Positions 1 to 9,814 of a stretch of DNA of 64,000 bases are shown one piece after another. Both the position numbers and the translations under genes were made by a program. Each line of letters begins with the position of its first letter. The stretch's first letter is position 1. This stretch comes from Lycorma delicatula (lineage: Eukaryota > Arthropoda > Insecta > Hemiptera > Fulgoridae): assembly GCF_047948215.1 (NCBI RefSeq), contig NC_134456.1, positions 13,541,730 to 13,605,729 on the forward strand, written 5' to 3'. The notes beneath the pieces are model-generated. The model worked only from the letters and a program-made list of their open reading frames with translations. It was not told the origin of the DNA and ran no database searches.

Positions 1-270
1 GCGGCCATCAGAGACATAATAGATTCTTTTTTATTTATGGAAATGAGAGGTTTACGGACGATGGTTATGATTACAAAATCGCGTCCCGAAGGTGGTTGTA
101 TACATATACCATATTATGATGTACGTTCACCGTGGAGTCGATTTTGTAGTAACCGTCGAATACGTCTTAGTTATTGGACTAAAGATCGGTTTTACCACTC
201 TTCGGTAAATACAAAGAATCTATGGAAGAAACGTCCGTGGAGAGGTGATAGTGACAGTGACACCGAGTAA
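1..270 (+). CDS. C-terminal part of an unidentified gene, open at the left edge
   Basis: The frame is open from base 1 to a TAA at 268-270, so at least 89 codons are present and the true start lies outside the window. The product is basic (many Arg/Lys), contains the run KKRPWRGD and ends in an acidic SDSDTE tail. I recognise no family. Its base composition is richer in G+C than the AT-rich DNA to its right and resembles the polymerase gene at 680-4417. The two genes converge tail to tail with about 410 bp between their stops. I infer that both belong to one inserted virus-like element, but the homology of this protein is unknown. An AATAAA at 623-628 could serve as its polyadenylation signal. 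Confidence 0.5.
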   Translation, partial: AAIRDIIDSFLFMEMRGLRTMVMITKSRPEGGCIHIPYYDVRSPWSRFCSNRRIRLSYWTKDRFYHSSVNTKNLWKKRPWRGDSDSDTE

Positions 271-295
271 GTAATGGGTTTTTTTAAAAAATACG

Positions 296-615
296 CAATT
301 AATTTAAGAAAAGTTTTTTTTTCTTATCTTATATACTTATATATTAATAAATTTACATATTTTTTTTATACAATATATATTAAATAATTTACATATTTTT
401 TTTATACAATATATATTAAATAATTTACATGTTTGTTTATACAATATATATTAAATATTTTACAAGTGAAAACAAGATACACAATTAATTTAAGAAAAAT
501 TTTTATTTTATATATTAATAAATTTACATATTTTTTATACAATATGTTAAATAATTTACATATTTCTTTATACAATATATATTAAATATTTTACAAGTGA
601 AAAAACAAGATACAC
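296..615. repeat. Nested AT-rich tandem repeat between convergent genes
   Basis: Two higher-order units (about 296-483 and 484-615) each begin near 'ttaatttaagaaaa' and end 'tttacaagtgaaaacaagat'. Inside them a 36-38 bp sub-unit built on 'aatttacatatttttt' plus 'atacaatatatattaaat' is repeated three times in the first unit and twice in the second. It lies wholly in the spacer between the stop codons of the two convergent genes. Confidence 0.8.
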
Positions 616-653
616 ATTTTTGAATAAATAATTTTTATAGTTTGTTTTCACTT

Positions 654-659
654 TTTATT
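654..659 (-). promoter_or_regulatory. Polyadenylation signal of the polymerase gene
   Basis: 'tttatt' on the + strand reads AATAAA on the minus strand, about 20 bases beyond the stop codon at 680-682. This is a normal place for a eukaryotic poly(A) signal. It is also consistent with a spliced, polymerase II-type transcript. Confidence 0.45.
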
Positions 660-679
660 GTAAATAGAGGAGGCAATAA

Positions 680-3600
680 TTAATGTAAATAGTCGTGACC
701 GTGGGATATGAGGACATCGTGATCGATTCTTGGTCTCTTTTGGTGGATTGGGTTATCGACGGTTTCGGACGGTCTACGTTTAGTTTTCTTTACACTGTAG
801 TGACCATATGGAACTGTGTTTATTCTGTTTTGTAAAATGAATCGTTTGTCGTCGAACGGTGATAGCGACTTCTTAGACTGATTAATGGAATGGATATTGT
901 GCAAAGTGCTTCTGATTCCATACGCACTTGTGTATGTAACTTGATCTTTAAAAAGACTTTGTTTGTACAGATCGTGTCTAAGATCGTTTGCAATGGATAC
1001 TCTAGGAATACCCTTTGCAACATTCTTCTCCTTCTTGTGGAATTCGAGAATGCTATACATCTTAGCACGAAGACCGACAAATTCACGAATAGCCCTTCCA
1101 TTCATCTCGTCCTTAAACTTACCGAGACGTTTCTTATTGGTATTACTATAACACATGTGATCTCGGGGGTAGTCTGAAGTATCGAATCGATCTATATCGT
1201 GAAGGATATCGTCGTAAACGTTATCCGTCACTATATGGTACATCAGACTATCAGTATCAGTCATTAGAAGCTTTATGTCATCACCGTACTTTTCAACCAT
1301 GTAACCATAGTGGAATTCGTACATGATCGCTTTACTAATGTCCAATACGGTAAATCCGATGTATATTGGTCGATTGAGGAATATTTCCGTTTTCTTCAAA
1401 CTTATCCCCACAACATCTTTGTTATAGATGTACAGAGCTTTAACTCGGTTTCGCTATTGCTTTATCCAGTTTACGCTCGTTAGTGATGAGTTGGAAGTCT
1501 ATTCGGTTACGAACGTTTTCCAATGACTTACCATACACTGCGTTATTCATTAACTTAAAAAAGTCTTTTTCAAAACTGTTTCGCGCTTGTGCACGCTTTT
1601 CGGTATTGAAATCGATGTACGGTTTCAACCAAGGCGATTGGGAGCATTCCAGAACTCTATGAATGTGTTTCACGATTAAACCGAGGCGGGTGTATAGTTT
1701 TAGATTTCTGTAGTGTAAGACATAATGTTCTTTGTCTAACAATGTTGTCATTAGTTTTTTTACGGGACATCTTTGTACATCCTTCAAATAGGGTGACAAT
1801 ATTTCGTCAACTGGTACTAGTCGTTCGGGCGCAAGGGGGTAATCCTTATGACGATCGTGTAGGTGTTGTGGATACTCGAGATCCGCTTCCAATATATAGC
1901 CCTTTTCTCCACAATCGTCAACATTGTTGATGTTGAGAATGTTAATCTCTTCACTACTCAACCATCTAAAATTTGCTTATGGTAGGGGTTCAACCATGGC
2001 TGTACCGTAAAGGTTGTTGCAATCATAGTATTGAACCCAGGAGGTGGGTTCGGATGGGTCATATTGATCTGGAATGTTTGGATTGTTCGCCTTGGCGTAC
2101 CTGTTTGAAATCATAGCTACACCACCTCGTGTACCTTTTTCAACAAACAGATGCATATCTATGTCGGTCAACAGTTCCAATTTTTGTCGGGTAAATTTTA
2201 ACATGGCGTTCCACGTAAAATGGGTGGTGGAGTAAAAGTGGCACGGGTCCAAACCGTAATATTGCATAGACGTATTCCGAAAGTTTTCAAACACATCTGC
2301 CAACAATAGTACGTCGCTAAGAAGGTACAGATCGTGGTAATCGCCTGGCATATTGCAGTCAAACGTTTCCCACACGTTTTGGGCATGGGTGTAATCATCG
2401 TCTGTTATGTTCTCTCTTCTTAGCGTGCTGTAGAACGCCGTCTGCGGTGGAAGTTGGGTTTCGAAAAACTTGTTTACATGTGTGATGTATTCGTATGGGT
2501 AGACACCTTTCCGGATTAAGAAATCCCTTTTTTCTGGTAGAGGGAAGCGGGCGGTGAGTGTTTTAAAGACGTCTTTGTTCTGACAATCTTTTACTAAATT
2601 TTCTACAAGTTTTTCGAGGGATGACGGAAGGAATTGTAAAGAGTCCAAGAATCTCAATGGTCCGATGGACAGTGACTGTAATCGCTCGGACGTGTTGGCG
2701 ATACAGTTTATTTTGTGTTGGTGTTTGTATTTCCCCAAAGCTTGAACTATATGGTGACTATCGTATCCGCGGAGGTTATGAAAAAATACTGGAATATGCT
2801 CGGTGCGCTTACAATTTAAATTGCACTCGTTATGACATGCACCGAGAAACCGTCCTGTGGTATGTGAGTGATGACGTACACGATCGTTGTTCAACTCACA
2901 ATGACAAAGAAAACACTCGGTAGCCCTTTGAAATGTTTCAGTGTCTTCGGGAGTCATCACCATCGGTTTTTCGGTAATCATAATTTTGTGCAATCTATCG
3001 GCGTGATCGAGCAATTCATCCAGCATCTTTTCAACGATATTTTCACCATCTGTTCTCGCTCGGTACACTACAGGACCTTCACAAATCTGACCTTCCTCGT
3101 CAACGATTACATATGCGTAACCGGACGGAAGATGATGGGCTACCTTATCGGTAAAACTAGTGTTTGGTTTAGGGGTGGCAGTGTCCATCGGATGTACAAA
3201 TGATTCAAAGTCTGCATACACCGTATACGGAACGCGTAGCGTGGACGAGTAGTCCCTAAACTTCATTATGCATTCCTTTTGGTTGTACGGTTTGGGTAGC
3301 CTTACACGTTGTGCACCGTGTCGCTTACACTCGATCAGATGTTTCTGTTGATTTTGTACAGCGACATGTGGGTCTGATGAGCTGAAACGGTGCAAACAGT
3401 AAGGACAGTATCTACTAGCACAGTGGGCCTTTGTTAGACCCGTCAGGAGTCGAGAAAGTCCGTTTTTACCTGGTTTGGTATTAATCAGACAGTAATGAAA
3501 TTTTTCTCTAGTCTCTCCTGTAAGCAGCAATAGGTGTATGCAGTTTTCACGATCGTGATTTTCGGTAACGCGTACCGGATAGACACGATCGTTTTCCTCC

Positions 3601-4417
3601 TCATACCCGTAGACATTAACGCTTATTGTGGGATTTAACATCTCAAAGCGATTAATATCTCTTACTTTTACAGGGTATAATATCCCAAGCATGTTTATAT
3701 CACGCTCGTACCTAGCATACCACGTCTGACGGTAGTTACGACCAGGTTGGTCATGGAGGTATGCTAAAACTGACCAGAGAAAACATTTCTGGTCATGTGG
3801 ATTCTTTACGTTAATTATTGCCTCTCTTTTTAAAATTTTCTTTGGAGTACGTATATAGGAGGAAGAAGCACCGTATAGCGGACGGTAACGAATAACATTT
3901 AAGTCTATATAAATTATTTTATGCATTACCCATCCGCTACCGTTGTTGATGAAGTTCACCATCGTCTCGACGATTTTTTCGACGGACTCCACCCACTGTT
4001 CATCGACAACGTTGGTGTTCTCCTCCATATTTATAATTGTTTTCGTCCGTCCGTGCAAATAAACGTTGGTATATGACGTCTCTACTCCGCCTTCGAGAGT
4101 CGTCTGCTTTTTTAGTTCGACATTTACCGCAACATACCTATACAAAAAAATACAGATGTATTAGTATCTTTACAGATGTAAAGAAAATATGCATTGTTAA
4201 TGTAACAAAGAGTAATTGATGAATGTAAGTAGTTACACACTTACCATTTAACGTTGCCGTCGAAGCGTCTACCTTCTTCCTTCAAACGGTTTAGGATATG
4301 AGTCTTGTATTGTTGAAGTGTTGACTGACGGTACATCTCATCGAACTCGGTTAGGTCCCAACGAAGGCGGATGACATTATCATTGATTGCACGAATCGCG
4401 GCTGGATTAACTTGCAT
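680..4417 (-). pseudogene. Protein-primed-type family B DNA polymerase, spliced, two lesions
   Basis: It encodes a large DNA polymerase of the 'type B, organellar and viral' family, as in Polintons, adintovirus-like elements and related insect insertions. Coding exon 1 is 4417-4245 (57 codons plus two bases). A GT-AG intron follows at 4244-4138, and the second exon is 4137-680. Motifs in order (residue numbers of the 722-aa open stretch starting at 4145): Cys/His zinc-finger-like region about 242-274; Exo I YADFES 310-315; HNH/endonuclease VII-like CxxC...RHHSHTTGR...CHxxCN about 411-442; Exo II FFHNLRGYDSHH 454-465; Exo III YLLSD 607-611; Pol A DCNNLYG 708-714. Pol B (KLMNNAVYGK), Pol C (TDTDS) and an FDDKR block follow downstream, with a basic NLS-like tail (KKTKRR). 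Lesions: an in-frame TAA at 1979-1977 just after Pol A, and a one-base-type frameshift near 1440-1445 between Pol B and Pol C. All catalytic motifs survive, so decay is recent or these are assembly errors. Full reading would be about 1,200 residues. Confidence 0.88.
4138..4244 (-). other. Phase-2 GT-AG intron in the polymerase gene
   Basis: On the minus strand the donor reads TAAATG|GTAAGTGTG and the acceptor reads TTTTTTTGTATAG|GTATG. Removing 107 bp keeps one continuous frame across a split Trp codon, whereas reading through the intron meets stops. This fixes the start of the protein at the ATG at 4417-4415 (context ATCAAAAATGC) instead of inside the longer exon. Confidence 0.75.
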
Positions 4418-4429
4418 TTTTGATGATAC

Positions 4430-4939
4430 CTAATAGACAAAAAAAAATTATAATAACATATGTTTTTCTTTTAGACAAACTTAATAGTAATTATTTTTTT
4501 TTTTTTTGTTTGTGTGTTTCAGTGATGATGAGGATCGGTGATGAAAGATCATTTTTTTCAATTATTATTCAATTTTATTATATTCACATATATATATTAT
4601 TCAATTTTATTATTTGTTTGTATTTATATATTAATCTTTTTTTTCAATTTTTATTTCATTATTATTTTCATTATTTTTATTTATATTCATATATATATTA
4701 TTTGTTTGTATTTATATTAATCTTTTTTTTTCAATTTTATTATTTTTATTTCTTTGTATTTATCTTTTTTCAATTTTATTTCATTATTATTTTTATTTTC
4801 TATTTATATTCATATATATATTATTCAATTTTATTTCATTATTATTATTTTTATTCATATATATATTATTCAATTTTATTTATTTTTTATATTAAATTTT
4901 TTTTTCTAATTGTTTTAATTTTTTTTCTCATAGACTTAC
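4430..4939 (-). other. Candidate 5' leader intron, low-complexity T/A tract
   Basis: Minus-strand donor CTAG|GTAAGTCTATGAG at 4940/4939 and acceptor TTTTTGTCTATTAG|GTATC at 4430/4429 bracket about 510 bp of extremely AT-rich sequence. On the + strand this is runs of 'ttttattatt' and 'tatatatatt'. The acceptor is 12 bases before the ATG. The long open frame on the + strand here (Phe/Ile/Tyr-only) is a composition artefact. Evidence is splice consensus only. Confidence 0.45.
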
Positions 4940-5119
4940 CTAGACAGCACTCTTGCAAACAACCCTCTTGTAAAGTAGTATTTTTTCTTACAATAGATGT
5001 TCACTCTTCTATATAACGATTTTGCAAATACTATTTTTTTACAATCGACGATCGCTTTTCAAAATACCGCTTTCACAAGCAAATAATACTTTTTTACACA
5101 CGATGTTGACTATTCAACA

Positions 5120-5165
5120 GTTAGTGAAAAAATGACTAAATGTTGCGAATGCTTTATATATACAC
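5120..5165 (-). promoter_or_regulatory. TATA-type core promoter for the polymerase gene
   Basis: The minus strand carries GTATATATAAA (5163-5153). About 25-30 bases downstream is TCATTT in a TAGTCATTT context (around 5130), resembling an arthropod initiator. The leader would run from about 5128 to the donor at 4940. Placement is consistent with the two-intron gene model but rests on motifs alone. Confidence 0.4.
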
Positions 5166-5384
5166 ACGAAAGGAAACTTGATTAAAAAAAATGTAACCTT
5201 TTTTTAATTATCCATTTTAATCCGACTCGGTCGGTTGTTCACCAGTGTGAACTGGTTTGATGCAGTTGTATACATCGCAGGTCGAGGATGTGGGTACTGG
5301 GTTTCAGACATTGTGATTGGTGGACAGCGCGGCAGGTGAAAAGAAAAAAAATATTCCACCTAAACTAAAATCATTTCGTCATTT

Positions 5385-5473
5385 ATTCAGTTGAGCGTTG
5401 GATCGTGCACGGTTAAGATGTCTGTCTCCAGTGGACGCACGCACGCGCAGTCATCGCACTCTATGACAATATG
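5385..5473 (+). other. Candidate short first exon, divergent from the polymerase
   Basis: An arthropod-like initiator (TTATTCAGTTG, about 5381-5391) precedes an ATG at 5418-5420. Eighteen codons follow (Ser/Thr/His-rich, beginning MSVSSGRTHAQ) and end at a strong donor ATATG|GTGAGTACC at 5473/5474. The splice phase (two bases of a split codon) equals that of the polymerase's first coding exon. I cannot identify the downstream exon or the product. Chance occurrence is possible. Confidence 0.25.
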
Positions 5474-5537
5474 GTGAGTACCTTAAAACACGTTTTATTT
5501 TACAAACACACACACACTTACCGTATTACGCGCCAGG

Positions 5538-5602
5538 TGTGACGTCACAAGATGGCGGTTGAACCACCGCCCGCCGCTGTTGTCGTCGACTTATATACAA
5601 CT
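5538..5602. promoter_or_regulatory. CRE palindrome, YY1-like site and TATA motif
   Basis: A perfect TGACGTCA (5540-5547) is followed directly by AAGATGGCGG (5549-5558), a classic YY1-type promoter element, and then a GC-rich stretch and TTATATACA (5591-5599). In a window that is otherwise AT-rich this is the densest cluster of recognisable promoter elements. Which strand it drives is unclear, because the TATA motif is nearly symmetric. On the minus strand a donor-like CG|GTAAGTG lies just beyond at about 5520. Confidence 0.4.
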
Positions 5603-5864
5603 TATTTCTGAGCCTCGGTCTATCGCAGGTTGTTTTAATATTGTTTGAATTCTAAATTAAATTAATCTTATATTATAGTTCGTGTACTACTGAGTTGTTG
5701 TTAAGTGCTAGTTATCATTTGTAATTATTTCATTGTACGAGTTATCTACTCATTTTTATTGATTGAACTTTATTATGATCTCTTGTATATTCTCCACTTG
5801 TGATGGTGGAAATGAGTGAAGCACGGAACGCTGAATCCCTGACAAATCTCCTCGCCTCTCCGAC

Positions 5865-5890
5865 ATATATATATATATATATATATATAT
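5865..5890. repeat. (TA)n microsatellite
   Basis: About 13 TA dinucleotides. It marks the end of the GC-richer block that starts at the left edge. Confidence 0.95.
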
Positions 5891-6109
5891 ACTTTTTGCT
5901 CTACGTATTTTTTAAATAATTTATTACATATACTAACACAAAGAAAACGCATTTAATGCAATTTTAACAGATGTTAGTAATATATACTTTTTGCTCTTGT
6001 TATTTTAAATAATTTATTATACTTCATAGAATAGTACAAAAATGCGCGTTAAATAAAATGCAATTTTTATTTTTTTTTGTGTAGAATTATTAATACAAAA
6101 CGAAGTTGT

Positions 6110-6650
6110 TTTTTTGTTATTCATTTATTTAATTCTACTGCTCACCTGTGACGTCACAACATAGCAGCAGTAGCTTAGAGAATTTTTCGGTTGGGGGAGC
6201 GATATTGCAAAAATGTTTTTTGCAAATATTGTTAATTGTTAACAAATGCGTCTACAAGAAAAAAGAGCTTAATTAGGCGAAATTTTGAGATACTAAGGAT
6301 AACCTTGCTCTACAGTCTCAACCCCTTGACTTTTTAAGTTGAAAATTTAACGACATCAATGCCCTATATATAGGAGTAATCTGAACAAATATGGCCAAAA
6401 TCGGTCCAGTAGTTCTGGAAATATAAGGAGGGCAAGACCGAAAACACACACACACACACGTATACATATGAACATTAACATCCGGAGAATTTCCATCCAG
6501 TTTTTAGGTATTTGTGTTCCTTAGATGTCAAAATGTCAAGACCTGGTGAAAACTGGATAAGCCCAAATTGGACCTTTTACAATACTTTCCCTTCTAAAGC
6601 TACAGCTCTGCTATAACGCTAGACGGGAAAGTAGTAAATTAAACGTATTT
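6110..6650 (+). repeat. Dispersed repeat C, copy 1 (partial)
   Basis: It shares extended similarity with 45050-45760 (same orientation) and 50595-51480 (inverted). Shared landmarks are 'tcaccccctcgac..tttttaagttgaaaattta', 'atcggtccagtagttctgga', 'aacatccggaaaatttccatcc', 'ttccttaggtgtcaaaatgtca' and the terminal 'ctagacgggaaagta'. It also carries the 'ctgctcacctgtgacgtcac' segment that copy 3 has and copy 2 lacks. No coding potential. Confidence 0.85.
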
Positions 6651-6754
6651 TAATTTTTCAAAGGTATGAATTTATTGTACTAACAGCTGTGTCTAATCGT
6701 GGTTTTAATAAATTTATTACATTTTTTTTGTTAAGTTTTGTTCTAATCGGTTGT

Positions 6755-6900
6755 TTAACAAGTCATAGGTTCTGAGGTTCCAATCCTAGTAAAAGCTAGT
6801 AGTTGCTTATATACGGATTTGAATACTAAACAGTGTGTTTTATATATCATCCTCTCATCTCATTGGGCCTTAAAGGGGATTATTGTTCATTAGTTGAACA
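6755..6900 (+). mobile_element. Old tRNA-derived SINE, family A remnant
   Basis: 'gaggttccaatcctagtaaaagc', 'ggatttgaatacta' and 'atatcatcctctcatctcat' align in order with the family A copies at 29291-29599 and 46015-46222. The middle of the element is missing and the tRNA head is degraded. Confidence 0.5.
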
Positions 6901-6939
6901 GATTGCAACGTACACTTTAGGAAAATGAAAAACCTTTCA

Positions 6940-7300
6940 ATTCTGTTTTCCTTTTAATAATAAAAGTTGATTGTTTTTTGTTTTTCATACATTTTATAAA
7001 TTATTTTTCTCAGAATTAAATTTTCTACAAATTTTATAATAAAATTTACGAATTTAAGCCATTTAACAAAGTTTATTGTACTTCAAACCTAAAAAAACGT
7101 GTTTTTGTCACCAAATTTTTGTATTTTCTGTTGGAAATTATGAAAACTACGAAAGAAACAGTTCTGTGACCTGTTTTATTCAATTTTTTTAATCAAAAAA
7201 CATAAAACCTTTATATAATATGTCTTAAGTATAACCTCATTCCATCAGTGGAACTGAAATCCAGGGGAAATGTTTCACTAGCTGTAACTCTAAAAGATTT
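6940..7300 (+). repeat. Dispersed repeat F, left copy
   Basis: It aligns in inverted orientation with 13070-13440. Shared blocks include 'ctcagaattaaattttctac', 'tatgaaaactacg', 'ctgtgacctgttttattc' and 'gtttcactagctgtaactct'. The two copies sit on either side of the tandem array at 7683-12060. Function unknown; no open frame. Confidence 0.7.
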
Positions 7301-9141
7301 AAAAAAATATTATAACAATAAAAATTATAAAGTTAAGTTTATAGCAACCATATTACAATTATATTTTAAACATTTATTTAAATATATTATGAGGGATAGA
7401 AAAAAATCATGAGCTGACAGAAAATGTTGAATACTACAACCTAGAATTACTGTATCATTATGAAATTTTTACTTGGTTGAGCAAGGAAATTAATTTTATA
7501 TAAATACATATTTTTATTATTTAAAAGGTATTTTTTTATTGTATTAAATCTGTTTTTAATCACTTAATCTCTGTTAAGATTAGTTTAAGTTATTATTTAA
7601 ACATTGAATATAATTTAAAAGATGCTGTTTATAAATGATTTGAATTATATCAATTTTGTAAGTGAAACATAAAAAGTGATAGCCATGAAAGAAATAATTA
7701 ATAATAGAATGACAAAAAGTATCTCTAATAACATACATATTAGTATGAAAATAAAAAATTTGGATGTAAAAGTTAATAAGAAGGTATGTAAATTACGTAA
7801 ATTTTCAAATATAATTTTTAATTTTAATATAAAAACTGTATAATATTTTTTACGATAAAAGTTAAGTATTTTTTATATAAATTTCTCGCTTATTTCAGGA
7901 TTTCTTTTCAGGCGTTATGTTAAATGAAAATTAAAAGGTTTCTTTCCAGTAATAAATACAGTGATCACATTACAAAAAAAAAGTCAGACAATATGAAATT
8001 ATTGCTCAAAGTAATTGTGGAAAACTTCAATTTGGTGACCATGAATGGAATAAAAAATATAAAATGGTTAAGTTATTAAAAAAAGGGTGAGAGTCCACTT
8101 GAATATATTACATTAATAATATAATTTTATTTAAAAATAGTTTAAGGTTTTAAAAATTAATATTCAAAAGTGATTGTGAAAATGAATTATTATTTATGAA
8201 AGCAATGAGGAAAAGTAATAATATTAATAATATACAAGGGCGAGTGACAACTTGTGTTATGCTTAAAACAAATTCATTTTTTTAGGATATTAACAACTTT
8301 CTTTTAGGTAAATCAGCAGTTAATTTAACTCAAAGGCAAATATAAAATTACTAATCGAAAGCGATAGTGAAAGATCTAATATTTCTGAAAGGAATAAAAA
8401 TGATAAATCTGTAAAAATAAAAACCAAGCGTTAAGTGTTGCCTTATAATATATTTTAGTGTGAGTAACGACTTGTAATATGTATTACAATTAAAACAATT
8501 TTTTTTCAGGGTATTAATAGTTTTCTTTCAGGTACATTTGCAATAAGCATCATATAAAAACACATTATTCAAAATATAATTATTATAAGGTAATCTTGAA
8601 AAATCCAATTTATCATAACGAATAAGTGTCATTTCATATTGTATTTTGTTTAACAAAAATATTTTTTAGGATATTAACAATTTTCTAGCAGGTACATATG
8701 AAATGAATATATCAAAATAACTAATGATTCAGTATAAAATTATTATTCAAATGGATGGTGAAAGATTCAAAAGAGTAATTCTGAAAGAAATTTCAGACCA
8801 ACAGTTAATGACAACTTGTAATATGTTTTTTAACAAAATTTCTTTTTTTCAGAGCATTAACGATTTTTTTCAGGTACATATAAATAAATAAAATAACTTA
8901 TTATTTTGTATAAAATTATTATGAATAGTTAATGATGAAAGATCTAATGTATTGTTTTTGAAAGCAATAACAGTCAATGTCATATATTAATAAAATCAAA
9001 GGATTAATGATCACTAATATATGTTTTTAACATATTTTCTTTTATCCAGAGTATTAACAATTTTCTTGGAGGTGAAAGATGAAATGAGTATAATAATGAA
9101 ATGACTAATTATTTTGTATAAAATTATTATTATCATGTAAT

Positions 9142-9178
9142 GTTATTTCTACTACATTTCAAATGTAGTAGAAATAAC
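9142..9178. repeat. Perfect 18+1+18 palindrome at a LINE 5' junction
   Basis: 'gttatttctactacattt', one C, then its exact reverse complement. The right arm is genuine LINE sequence (compare 56366-56383); the left arm is its inverted copy and is absent from the longer LINE copy. It therefore arose during or just after this insertion. Confidence 0.9.
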
Positions 9179-9814
9179 AAAGATGGACCACTGAATGTGA
9201 AAATAGGAGGAGAAAAGATTATGGAGGTAGAAGAATTTTGCTATTTGGGAAGTAAAATTACTAAAGATGGACGAAGCAGGAGCGATATAAAATGCCGAAT
9301 AGCACAAGCTAAACGAGCCTTCAGTAAGAAATATAATTTGTTTACATCAAAAATTAATTTAAATATCAGGAAAAGATTTTTGAAAGTGTATGTTTGGAGT
9401 GTCGCTTTATATGGAAGTGAAACTTGGACAATCGGAGTATCTGAGAAGAAAAGATTAGAAGCTTTTGAAATGCGGTGCTATAGGAGAATGTTAAAAATCA
9501 GATGGGTGGATAAAGCGACAAATGAAGAGGTATTGCGGCAAATAGATGAAGAAAGAAGCATTTGGAAAAATATAGTTAAAAGAAGAGACAGACTTATAGG
9601 CCACATACTAAGGCATCCTGGAATAGTCGCTTTAATATTGGAAGGACAGGTAGAAGGGAAAAATTGTGTAGGCAGGCCACGTTTGGAGTATGTAAAACAA
9701 ATTGTTGGGGATGTAGGATGTAGAGGGTATACTGAAATGAAACGACTAGCACTAGATAGGGAATCTTGGAAAGCTACATCAAACCAGTCAAATGAATGAA
9801 GACAAAAAAAAAAA
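9143..9814 (+). mobile_element. 5'-truncated LINE insertion with 11-bp target duplication
   Basis: A frame at 9161-9799 encodes the C-terminal third of the same LINE ORF2 as 55495-56999: YLGSKITKDGRS, ALYGSETWTIG, a cysteine/histidine-bearing RDRLIGHILRHPG and the shared C-terminus ending near 9799. The two copies are nearly identical where they overlap. The insertion ends in 'gaagac' plus an A tract and is flanked by 'atcatgtaatg' at 9132-9142 and 9815-9825, an 11-bp target site duplication in a unit of the tandem array. Its 5' end is an inverted copy of its own first bases (see the palindrome at 9142-9178). With no reverse transcriptase core it is dead on arrival, as usual for truncated LINE copies. 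Confidence 0.9.

Noticed and set aside
4420..5016. 198-codon open frame on the + strand
   Set aside because: It consists almost only of Phe, Ile, Tyr and Leu from T/A runs; it is better explained as a leader intron of the minus-strand gene.
1..5900. Recent bacterial or endosymbiont DNA as an explanation for the GC-richer block
   Set aside because: Introns, TATA promoter and poly(A) signal point to eukaryotic nuclear expression; no bacterial gene is seen.
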